From the NCBI GenBank assembly GCA_036852015.1, contig JAANDG010000042.1, forward strand, positions 124,001 through 188,000: a DNA stretch of 64,000 nt, in the 5' to 3' direction. The DNA is from Pelodera strongyloides. Lineage: Eukaryota; Nematoda; Chromadorea; Rhabditida; Rhabditidae. Positions 33,354 through 44,284 of the stretch are shown here, piece after piece (within the stretch, counting starts at the first letter, position 1; every line of letters begins with the position of its first letter). A model generated the notes under the pieces. The model was not told where the DNA came from. It was given only the letters and a program-made list of their open reading frames with translations, and did not search any database. Both the position numbers and the translations under genes were made by a program.

Positions 33354-36300
33354 ATGCCGGATATAGAGTCTGCTAGGCGAAGGCCTTCAATAATAGATGA
33401 ACTGGGAAGAACAGTTCGCCCTCCAATGAATCAGGAAAGTATTTAGAATACACAACATATTACAAGAAAATTTGAATTATAATGTTTTTCATCTGATTGT
33501 GAGGAAGGTTTTAGGTAGAGTTCGACGAAAAGTTCGCATACAAAAACCCCGAACAGGAGTCCGAGGTGGTGCACCATTTGAAAAAGTTTCTCCATCGCTA
33601 TACGGACCCCTTTACATCCATTCACTCATTCAAGTAAGATAAAGTATATCCTTGTATGTAGCTTCTATATTAGTGTAGTCCCAGACCTGCAATCCGTTCA
33701 GTCTGTTTCAGATATACTCTGCTTTCATTTTTTCCCATCATCCAATGGCTTCCGAATTACTCATGGAAACAAAACTTCTTAAATGACGTCGTTGGAGGGT
33801 TTACTGTTGGAATAATGCATGTCCCGCAAAGTTAGTTTTCTTGATTCTATTTTTTTTTCTTTTGGTCGAAGGAATAAAATTTTTTAGGGGATCTATAATC
33901 CTATGTGATCCTGCCTATTATATTTACGCAAGTGCGAGACCCTACGTATTACAAGTTAAAGGTATCAGCTCACCTTAAATGTGTCTGTTTTTTTTGTTTC
34001 TTTATTTTCTATAAGGGATAGTAAAAATTTGGAATAGAAAAAGTAGTGTTGAATTTCAATACTCGCGAAGATATTGGGTGATAAAGTGGTGGATTGATCG
34101 GGCCGAAATGCAAAAAGGGCAATTGTCCTGCCTTGTTTGTATAGAGACAATTACTCTTTGCCATTTTGGACCGATCAATCCACCACTTTATCACCTAATA
34201 TCTCCGTGCGTATTGAACTAGAACACTACTTTTTGTATTCCAAATTTTTATTATCCCTTATTGAAAATAAAGAAACAAAAAAAAACAGACACAATTTAAG
34301 GTGAGCTGATCCCTTTAAAGATACTGTATAGGTATTGCTTACGCCGTGCTTGCAAAAGTTGATCCCGTGCAAGGATTGTACACGTCGCTATTTCCATCAC
34401 TACTGTATATGTTGTTTGGAATGTCAAGGCATAATTCATTGGGTAAATACTCTTATTTTTTTTAAGTTTTGAAACCGCGGAAAACACGAAATGAAGAGAA
34501 ATTGGCAGATAGATTGTGAAATAGAAAATTGTATTCAGGTTCCTTTGCTGTCGTTTCCCTTATGTGCGGATATGCAGTGGACAGAATTACACACGTATGT
34601 TCCTAATTAACCTTATGCGAATACGAACCGAACTAAGCAGGGATTTATTCATAAAACTCAATTTTAATGTAAGAATGTTGAATTGTAGTACTTTATTTTC
34701 AGATAACAGAAAATTCGGATCTCGATGGCAATTATACTATCCCATCGGAATACACAGCGAGCGAAGTCGCTTCAACACTCACGTTTGGGGTCGGATTGGC
34801 ACAGGTTGGCGTTAGACAAGAAGATCTCAGAATGTTGAAGAACTATTTCGTTGCTTGCGACAGGAATAAGCAACCAAAATCAATGCACACCAGGAGACCT
34901 TGCACATGTTTTGCTTTAGTTTCTGATGGGTGTCGTGCGACTGGACTTCATAACAACCTATCTATCCGACCAGGCATCTATTTTATATTTGGATTGTATT
35001 ACAACGTCACATATTATAAGATATAGTGACGATCTGAGTTTGTGATACAAACGTCTTCTTTCAAAACAGACAGTTTTGGTAATATCCGCGTTTTTAATTT
35101 TTTTTTATTCAAGAATAATGTTCTATTTCAGATTGTGGGCGGCTTTACGACGGGTGCGTCAATGCATGTTTTTGTTTCGCAGCTGAAGGATTTCTTTGGA
35201 CTCAGACGGCTTCCGAAGAGATCTGGTCCCGGATACTTGCTTTATGTAAGATGAAGTGAATAACAAGACGTATGGTTAATTTGAGTCGGTTTGCCCATGT
35301 GTTGATAAGCTAAACAAAAAATTTTCAGAATATCTATGACATCGCAGTGCGCATACCAGAAACGAACATGATAAGCCTATCAGTGTCTATGATCGCACTT
35401 GTCGTTCTTATCCTCGGAAAGGACTTCGTCAACCCATGGATTAAGAAAACCGCTAAAACCGAGATTCCGATTCCATTCGAATTGATCGTTGTAAGTTATT
35501 CCATCGAAATAAAAACTAGTTACGTAATATTCCTTTATGTGATTGGACATTACATGTTCTTATTTTTATATCATTGGTGGAACTGTGGCATCTTATTTCT
35601 TCGATTTTGCTGGAGAACATAATATGAAGATTGTGAAGAAGATTCCAACAGGGTGCGTTTTTGTTTTTACATCTTTGAAACTCGCACATAGAGCTCATAG
35701 GGAGCTCGTTTCTGCTTTTCTATTATTTATGGATCCATGTACATGTTCTTTCTTAAAGGATGCCGATGCCATCACTGCCCAAGTTCGAGTTGATTCCTCA
35801 TATTATCCCGGATGCTATATCCATTGCCATTGTCGTTGTTGCCGTTCACATATCATTGGCAAAGATGTTTGCGAAGAAACAACAATATGATGTCGAGCCT
35901 GGACAGGTGAAGAACACTACGGAATATCCTTCAAACCGTCAACTTCAAAAATGTTTCTTTCTCGGCAGTTCAACTCAAGATGTTGTAGGAACTCTACGCT
36001 CTGGGGCTCAGTTCCATGGGATCCTCTCTCTTTCCCGTCTACCCAGTTGCCTGCTCACTAGGAAGAACCCTTGTGAACGTTGGAGCTGGAACTAAGACGC
36101 AAGTAAGAAGAAATTGAATTAAACAATTAATTTTTGAATGATTAATTATTCGCTTGCCTATTGACAGAAAATAATTTAGTTATCGAGTATCTTTTCTGGA
36201 CTTTTATTGGTGTCTGTCATCTTGTACTTTGGAAAGTTCCTGGAAACACTCCCAATGGTAAGCGCAATAAACATTTACGTTAGAAATTACAAAAATAAGT

Positions 36301-38254
36301 TTTACTACACAATTCATATCCCTGATTTGTTGGTGCGCTTCGTCCGTATAATCCTTTCATCATTTTATAAAATGTTTTTTTCCTTTTAGTGTATTTTGTC
36401 GTCGATTGTTATTGTCGCACTGAAGGGAATTGTAAACAAATTCGCTGATCTCCGCCTCCTGTGGCCACTTTCCAAAATTGACTTTGTAAGCGTTTAATAC
36501 ATTTAACGTTCTATTCGATCAAACCAGCGTTTTTCATCGTGTGTTAAATCTAGCAATTGGATTAATGTGAGCTACTTTGAATTCGTATAATAGGTGTATT
36601 CTACAGAGCATCTGGATTGTTGCTTTCTTGACGACTGCCTGTATCGATGTTACTGAGGGACTTGCCATTTCTATTCTCTATGCCCTCTTCACAACTATAA
36701 TGAGGGAACAATGGTAAGTATTTAGTTTATTATCATCACTTAATTGAATGCAAAATTGTTGCCTAACTGCATGTGCCTCGCCAATTTAGGCCTCGCTGGC
36801 ATCTTCTGGGAAACGTGTCGGGTACAGCCGACTTCAGGGACTCCGAGAGATATGAGGATGTTTACTTCTTTAATGTGAGTCATTGTCGGTTTGTCTAAAT
36901 AATAATGAACTGCGAGACTGATCGACGAACTCTAATACGTGTTTAAGGGAATTTGTATCTTCCGCTTCGATTCACCGATCCTTTTTACAAACGTCGAGCG
37001 GTTCAAGAAAACTGTGCAGAAGGCGTTCCGAGCATGGCAGGAATCTCACGAATATTATGTCCTTAAGGACGAGAGACCGAGACTTCTACTGGACAGTGTG
37101 CTTGGTGAAGAGGACGCCTCTATACAGAAAGTAGGCGTTTCGTAAAAAAACGTGTTCATGTAACATATGTATAAGTGTCATCATTGCTTTTGGAGGTTAT
37201 GCAGATGAGCGTGGTTGTTGTTTACCGGCCCTTGTTGGGTTGTTTCCTTTTTTACTTAATTTCACGTACTTTCTCCATGTGGAATTCCCCAAATGTCACC
37301 GATATGACTCTCGACCAAAAAAGTTTGGCATGACAGAAAAACTCTGCGCAGGTTGCCAAATAATCAGAAGACACTTATATCAACTTAAAGGGACGCGTCC
37401 CAGAAGCACAGTATTAATAAGCCTCGTTCAGAAAATCGAGAAACAGAATGAAGAAGGCGTATTATCCAGACACTTTATCATCGAGTGTTCCGGATTCACT
37501 TTTGTCGATTATATGGGAGTGAGCGCACTGAAGGAGGTAAAGTTGCAACAGTTATCACAACAAACACTCCTTCGTTTAATACAATGTAATGAAATATAAG
37601 ATCGCATTGATGTTTTTTTCTAGATCTACGCTGAAATGATCAAGGAGGGGGTTCAAGTCTACTTTGCCACAGCGAAAGGTATATTTTTGGAAAGAGCTCT
37701 TAGAGTCAGATAAGTACAGAGCTTTTTGGTATGATGATGTCCCTACTGTAGCATTATATCTAGCACTATACGTTTTGATCCAGCTCCGGTGAGGGAGTTG
37801 TTCGATGCCAGTGGTTTCTATGCATTTGTACCAAAGGAGAATTTCTATCCAACAATCAGAGACGCAGTTGCAATGGCTAGAATCAGACAGAAAAAGTTGG
37901 TTGTTTTCTCAACTGCAACATTGTGCTTTTAACAATTAACTATAACCAAAAAAATATGTAAATATTTTTGCAAGGTGCACGAAATGTCGATGATAAATAA
38001 CAAACAAAAAATTAAAACTACAGGGTTTCCTCTGACTTTTGCATTAGAAGCCGACCAACATGATAAATTTTAAATGTTATGTTGCGCATTTGTTTGAATG
38101 TATTGACACTCTTGGTTTTCCAAATGTTACAAGCCACATTAAAATGTCAGAGGGGACTGTGGATATTATTTTTAGGCGAGGAGTAACTCCAGAGAAATAC
38201 CATGTGGAACACGACCGTCTCAGTGAAATCATTAGTTCTCAACCAATGAATTGA
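33354..38254 (+). CDS. SLC26/SulP-type anion transporter
   Basis: A multi-pass plasma-membrane exchanger for sulfate, chloride, bicarbonate or similar anions; the substrate cannot be read from sequence. Exons: 33354-33438, 33519-33633, 33712-33830, 34332-34442, 34539-34594, 34703-34804, 34920-34973, 35132-35245, 35329-35490, 35570-35652, 35759-35906, 35989-36102, 36180-36257, 36390-36485, 36607-36713, 36790-36874, 36948-37130, 37205-37322 (tentative), 37391-37536, 37624-37678, 37784-37895, 38176-38254, about 773 residues. The membrane domain shows [42 protein letters not shown] and [15 protein letters not shown]. The STAS domain (about 544-760) has [27 protein letters not shown] and [12 protein letters not shown]. 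The 34973 donor is GC, not GT. The exon at 35570 has no AG before it (ttatttttat|atc), although coding clearly resumes there. The exon at 37205 lies at a variable STAS loop and may be wrong. Confidence 0.9.
33956..34318. mobile_element. TTAA-ended palindromic element in an SLC26 intron
   Basis: A 363-bp near-perfect palindrome starting TTAAAGGTATCAGCTCACCT and ending aggtgagctgatccctttaa. Its centre lies near 34138, with the arms reading gtgataaagtggtggattga and its complement. It lies in the intron 33831-34331. Confidence 0.88.
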
Positions 38255-38646
38255 AGAACAGAAGAACGGTTGAAGAAGTACATGTGCCACCACTATCGTT
38301 ATAAGCTGCTTGTTTGTTTTACGCCAGATGCTGCGATCTCACGTATTTTGCCTACATTGTCATGTTAATACAGGAACATTTTTCACCGCTTCTGTGTTCC
38401 CTACATAAATTCACTTTTGTTTGCTCAATAAGTCTTTAACAAAAGACGCAGGCGTATTCTTCGTTTATGTGGATTTTATCATAAATAAATTGTTTTTAAA
38501 CTTTTTGTTTTAAGAAATGCTTGATCTTATTCATAATATCCAGCAGGCATAATTCAATATGCATAAGTCCTAATTTTGACGCTTCCGAGATAAATTTAAT
38601 ATGAGAAGATAAAAGCAACTGACACATTCTCGAATTTCTTTATTTG
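38255..38646. other. Convergent 3' ends, SLC26 / F-box
   Basis: 392 bp between the stop codons of two convergent genes. AATAAA-like hexamers occur on the + strand (aataaataaat near 38480). Nothing else seen. Confidence 0.5.
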
Positions 38647-41369
38647 CTATGATATATTTAATGAACTCTTATATCTTTGGTCGTTCATCACGGTGGCCAC
38701 ACAACCCGTCCATGCGTTTATCTGCTGTATTGTCTTGTCATAGTCCTTGCAAAGCTGGCGCAATTGACGTTGATCCAGATTAATGTCCATTAAGTTTAAT
38801 GCGGAAATCGACCAGCAGTTCTGAAGTATTGTCATGTGCAAGCAAATCTGGTAATTATGCTGATTGTGCTTCTGTCCAGATTTGAGTCAGACAGTGTAAT
38901 GTTTTCAATAACTCAACAATCACTGACTCGTTTCAGTAGTGCATTCCTTCTGAGACACAGACGTGTTCCCCGTTCTCCAGCCTTCTGAGCGAGAATCATA
39001 GCGGTTGAATTGGAAACCCGCTCTCGAAGTGCAAACAACTTCAAGCGATTGCATCTGAATAATTATCATATATGCACAGAAAAGTTAAAAACACAGCACA
39101 TAGCATAGAGTCATAATCATCTGATGCGCCCGTTTTCAACGGAAGTACCTGTACATAATATCAACGGCGGGTAGATCAGACCGCTCGGTGAATTTGTTAG
39201 ATCTTCTAAATCTCTCTAGGCCGCTTTCCATGAAGACCTCCAATGATTCGTGGTAATTGGCACAAATCTGAACAAACAACCAATATCCATTGCAACTGTT
39301 CATAACTCGCTATATTATTTATGTATGCGAATACTCCAATAAACACTATACAAACAATATTTCTTGAGGTCCGAATGCCTTCACTGTTTTTTAATACACA
39401 CACACACACCTCTTGTCCCATTTCCGTTAAAAGATGACCACATGAAGCTCCGAATATTATTTCGTTCACCGGGGCATTTGGTTGTATGAGTAGCGGGTTT
39501 GTGTGTCTACCTAAATATGCATATACATTGAGCATAGTCCTGAAAACAGAGATGACACATACATTTTCAGAGAACACCACCCACCAGTGTTGCATAGATA
39601 GAGTCGAATCCTTCCAAGGCTGCTTTCCTTAAACTGTTGCCAAGCGCCATGGCTACACGCCCTTTCTTCTGTCGTTTTATCATTCTAAAGTAAAATGTCA
39701 GTCATGATTTATTCATTTATCAAATAATTTGCCAATTAATCAAGAGCATGTGATAAATGATTATAAATGATTTTCACAATAGCATGGTTTTCTCTCGCTA
39801 TTTATCAATAATTTGAAAGGAATGTTTCGCCGGCAATTCTCTTTGAAACGAACCAAAAAGATCGAGAGAACATATTTCCCCAACATGATCCAGGAATAAA
39901 AGTGAAGAAAATAGTGAAAGATTGTTACTTGCAAAATCATGAACTTCTCAAGCAGTGGCATGTCTCCAATAAGAATGAGAACATCGTCATCCAAATGCTG
40001 AGGCGATAGCACAAGTTTCCTGAAAAGGTATTTTCAGAATTTCAAGTTTCAGCACATCTACACTATATGGTGTTTTGACTGCGAGGCGAACATATTGCAT
40101 TTTGACAGCAAATCAAAAGGTTCAGAACATGTTGATTGTTTTTGGCAGTCTAACCAAATTCAACTAGTCCATTAAAACTAGCTAACCTGAGTTTGAGAAA
40201 GAGCCCCGCATGCATTAGAGGTCTTCTGTATCGTGACGCATTTACAATGAATAATTTTTCCAACTGCTCTCCAAATAATGTCCATATCTGAATAGTTAAA
40301 CTATTTTTTTTTAGTTCGGTTGTTGGGTAGCCGATTTACTTGTAAAACTATAAGTTACCCGTTCCACAAAGTTTCTGCACTCGTGTGCTTCCAGTTGAAT
40401 ATTTATGAGGGAAAGGGTTTTTATCCCGAGCAGATGATCAAGGAGGGAAATTAAAGATTTTAGCATCTCTCCTCCCGTGCCCACAACCTGCAACATCCAT
40501 TTAAAAATAAGAAAATTGAAAAACGAAACACCGACGATTTCACGGATTATTGTTCAAGCTAACTACTCTTCTTCGTCCAATACATATAGAGAGACATAGA
40601 GAGAGTTATTTTCCCTACAAAGTCATGTATAACATACGCTTAGTTACCTTCTGTCGGCGGATCACATCGTCTTCAGCGATAATCATTCCACTCAAATCTG
40701 AATGAACGAATCCCGGCCAGTGGTTTATCCTCGGCTGTCTTTTCGTAATATTCAGAAAAGTTGGTCAAAACCCGAATGAATTCATACAAGTTAAATAAAT
40801 TTGTGACGGGGACTATTTCCAGTTCTCTCCATTTGCGTGCAGCATTTGTGATCAAGAAACTGAAAGAAGATCTCTTGGTCAGGCATACTCTATCATGAAT
40901 CATGGCTTGCATGGCATGTTGTGTACCAGATGTTAAATATCCGAGTACAAAACAAACGTGAAAATTTTGTAACACGCATTAGGAGATGCATGCGAAATGC
41001 ATACGTACCGTAGTCTCCAATGGTCTATGTGATACTGATAACCAGAATGTTGCGTGAATTTCCGTCTCACGAATATATTATCCTTGAACTGAAACCTTCT
41101 AAAGGCTCGGTCACGGTGAAAGGTTAAGAACCAATTGTAGCAAACCTAAATGCAAGACTGGATAAAGAAAATTGGCAAATGTATTGTAATAAACAAAACA
41201 ACAAGTCTGAATTATGCTAGAAATCATTTGCCATTTAGCTACAGTTGCATACGTAAATTACCTGTGAGCACCTTCCCAAATTCTTGAGTGGTAGTAATTC
41301 GAATATATCCTCGAGTATCGTGGTAGGCAAATCAGCCCATCCACCCTGCATATCGGGCAACGGTTCCAT
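38647..41369 (-). CDS. F-box protein (possibly FBXO33/39-like), frame slip
   Basis: A probable substrate-recognition subunit of an SCF ubiquitin ligase. Exons: 41262-41369, 41009-41145, 40648-40859, 40359-40487, 40187-40287, 39929-40019, 39581-39684, 39410-39539, 39149-39267, 38928-39054, 38647-38820, about 476 residues if the slip is ignored. The N-terminal F-box (residues 9-50) reads WADLPTTILEDIFELLPLKN and GRCSQVCYNWFLTFHRD. The rest is leucine-rich and alpha/beta-like (LGIKTLSLINIQLEAHEC, RRPLMHAGLFLKLRKLVLS). Resemblance to the human FBXO33/FBXO39 group rests on general pattern and is weak. Exon 40648-40859 is 212 nt where splice phase needs 1 mod 3. Its frame ends ...EWNDYR-stop and the next frame continues AEDDVIRRQK, so one base is extra or a cryptic intron is missed. 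This may be a sequencing error, an allele or early decay. Confidence 0.78.
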
Positions 41370-41974
41370 GAAGAGATACTTCAATAACAAAAACGGTTAC
41401 TGTTTTTCCTAAACAACCTGTTGGAAACTAAAAAAAAAACTAAAAAGGAATAACAATAACATAATAATAACATAGGAAATGCAACGATGAACTGTGTTTT
41501 TTGCAAAGATGTCCAAGAAACGATCAATAGGATCCTGCATTTTCTTTCTCTGTTCCTTTCTGTTTCGTTGGCCACTCTATGCATCTCGCATCGGTGATGG
41601 TTGAGCTAGAAACAAACACTCAACCCCAAGCAACACCTGCTAACAATAAGGTAGGGATTCGTGCACAAACGGCAAGAAGTTGATAACAAGTTGAGTAGAG
41701 GACAATCGCTACAATCTTTGCTTTCACTATGCATCCACCAGATATGAGTATATGTTGCCCTATTGCTATGTTCTTGTAAAATGTGCGCCTAAGGGTTGTC
41801 TTTGCCGTTGACTGCGACCCTCGTTCAATACAAAGAATTTGTTTCAAAAACAGTGTATGATCTTCAAGTCAGAGCTACGTGTGTGTAGAGTCATTGAAAT
41901 GCTTAAACCCATAAACGAATAAAACCTTGGCAAAACAGTTTATTCAGCATAAATTCCGGAACAACCTCAACTGT
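41370..41974. other. Intergenic
   Basis: Upstream of the F-box start; only a possible promoter. No feature identified. Confidence 0.45.
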
Positions 41975-43085
41975 TCATCTCAACAATTCAGCGACAAGGA
42001 TTCGGATATCCCATATTGTGAGGATAACTTCGACAACGACGAATACCTGAATATCATAAAATAAGTAGTTTATTGTCAGTAAAAAGAGTGCCCATACTGA
42101 TTACGAGCACAGCATTAAGATACCACTTATAACGCACATTAAGAGCGCACTCCTAAAGTGGAAAATATTCTCCTCTTGGGTCACGAAGCCATACCTATTC
42201 GGCTCTTCTTACTGAAAAACAACTCACCAAAGCGATGATTAGGAAGGGTTTGTGTCCTTCGTCTGTTAGCATCCAAACACACACTCCAATTAAAATGAAG
42301 CACAAACCACAAGAAATTATAGCACAAAGTCTTTCCTACAAGTAAGCAACCTGTAATAAATTTGCGAATCTATTGTATATTCCCATCCAATTGAACAAAA
42401 AAGCAAATTGGAAAATAAAAAAAGTAAACAACGAAGAGCTTACCATTGCCCATGAAGACGTCGATAGAATGTTCATGAACAAAATAACGCTGTTGCTTAT
42501 TAGGATGAGAGCACTTATCCCACAACAAACGATAGGACGGATGTCCGAAGCTGTTGATCCCGTAGTATCCGTAGTGTTATCACCTTTTTGATTTAATTTT
42601 TGTTGAGAAGAGCTGGAAGTGAGAAGCAGTAACAAATATTACATACACAACTACAATCTGCTTAACAAATTGGTTTATGCCAAGAACTCACTGAGTAAGT
42701 AGAATGAAACAAACAATGGCAACTGCAGCAATCAACTGCAATATCTTAATTAATCCCCGGTTCGTTCTCAAGTAAAAGCTGTTGAATTTTAGCACTCGAA
42801 CTCCTCTGGGTATATCTGATTGTGGTTGTTTCGGTTTCTTGTTATTTGCATCTGAAAATTTCAAGACATACTAGAACATCGTTTGTCCCGCCGCTTCAGA
42901 TTTTTTCCAATGATAAATTTGTCCCTAATAAACATGAACTTACCACGTACCGTCGAGTTGTGAATAACAGTATGCGACGACTTTGAAGTGGCATTATTAA
43001 CTCGGGAAACATTATTAACTACCAGAACTTGGGGCTGAGCCATGTTCGAAAGTAAAGCGCCCCATCGTTTAATGCAGTTTTTCAT
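41975..43085 (-). CDS. Four-pass membrane protein A (MARVEL-like)
   Basis: Exons: 42944-43085, 42692-42851, 42444-42612, 42228-42335, 41975-42046, 216 residues. The N-terminal tail is soluble, about 75 residues and Asn/Ser-rich. Four hydrophobic segments follow: LIAAVAIVCFILL, VCCGISALILISNSVILF, AIISCGLCFILIGVCVWML and FLIIALVFVVVEVILTIWD. A Ser/Thr-rich loop between TM1 and TM2 has NTT and could be glycosylated. The segment NRGLIKILQ before TM1, the ERL/ERI start of the third helix and the WDIRIL/WDVKIL end are shared with the gene at 43447-44264. The topology suggests MARVEL or related small tetraspan proteins of membrane traffic and junctions; the family is inferred, not proven. Met codons at 43085 and 15 codons further on are both possible starts. 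Confidence 0.8.
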
Positions 43086-43446
43086 AGATTACATTTAGCA
43101 GACAAAACACAGCATGCATCATTATTCTCCGATCAGTGATTAACGCCTGAAAACTAATATTCATCCGTTCGACGACTGTAAATAAGTCACGAGCTTTTTT
43201 GTGGCATTGTAAACAGCATGTTGATGAAAATAGTGGTAACAATAAGGTGAGCTTAAAAGAATTTTTATTATAATGTACATGGTGTATGAAATACAGAAGA
43301 AGACAACGCTTTTTGGATTATTAAGCAGATTACAGTAATGAGACGCAACAATTCAGTGAAGAAAATGTGTATGAAGTGTCGTAAGGAACAGCTCAGTCAT
43401 ATTATCATAATACACATATATATCCGTGTTGATTTGATGTTGAGAT

Positions 43447-44264
43447 TTAGTTAGGGGATTCTCCTTGAAGGATCTTCACGTCCCAGAGGAACAGGAAGAA
43501 TTCGACCACTATGAGAGCCTGCAATGAACACAAATATATCAGACATACTATTTTCTAAGTAAAACTGATTGCTGCTGCACAATAAATGTGTAGATTAGAT
43601 GTGAACAAATGGACTGTATATGTACATATTCCGCGAATTGATCTTTTCATCTTCATTACTTTGAGTGGAAACTTACCGCCGTAGCGATGAGCGATCCTCT
43701 AGAGGCATTGACTTCAATGACGAACCAGATGATAAGAACAGAGGCAATGAGGAAGAGCACGCACGAGATAATGGAGTAGATACGCTCCTGGAACAAGGTT
43801 ACAATTCATTAAAGTGATTGCGCGCCTGACCGGAATGTGATGAAGTGTCTTCGTTTCGGATGCTTTGAAGTAATAACCTAATAACGACATACCAGTCCCC
43901 AGGCTCCAATGTTGAGGAAATTGATGACAAACAGCACGATGTTGATAATGACAATAACGAAGTTCAGGCCGGAGCAGAAGCCAAGGCGGCCTTCACCGAA
44001 GCACGAACGACCACCATGCCTGAACATTAAACATCAACAATGTTTCTGGTTAGATCTAGTTGTATGACATAGTACCTTTGAATTCATAATATCGCTAAAG
44101 TGAACTGAGAGCTGCTTCACAATGCCGTTGCCTAATTGAAATAAGATTACCCACCAGCTTCCGCACAGGAGTGAACAGATTATAAATCCGACCACAATTT
44201 GTAGAATCTTGATAATTCCACGGTTGCTTTGCAAGTAGCGAGTGTTCAACGAAATGTCGCCCAT
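43447..44264 (-). CDS. Four-pass membrane protein B (MARVEL-like)
   Basis: Exons: 44155-44264, 43893-44019, 43677-43787, 43447-43518, 139 residues. Starts MGDISLNTRYLQSNRGIIKI, then TM1 (LQIVVGFIICSLLCGSW). The short loop has two Cys (GGRSCFGEGRLGFC), followed by TM2 (NFVIVIINIVLFVINFL), TM3 (YSIISCVLFLIASVLIIWFV) and TM4 (LIVVEFFLFLWD). The polar tail is KILQGESPN. Its last three introns interrupt the protein at the same places and phases as in the gene at 41975-43085, and both have a 72-nt last exon, so they are tandem paralogues. B is the compact form, lacking A's long N-terminus and Ser/Thr-rich loop. Confidence 0.85.
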
Positions 44265-44281
44265 GATGATTTATTTGAGTT

Positions 44282-44284
44282 CTG
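44282..44284 (-). promoter_or_regulatory. Possible spliced-leader or 5'UTR acceptor, protein B
   Basis: TTAAACTTTCAG on the minus strand, 17 bases before the ATG. Confidence 0.5.

Noticed and set aside
33515..33633. Alternative SLC26 exon-2 frame ([10 protein letters not shown]...)
   Set aside because: Open, but only the frame starting at 33519 joins both neighbouring exons.
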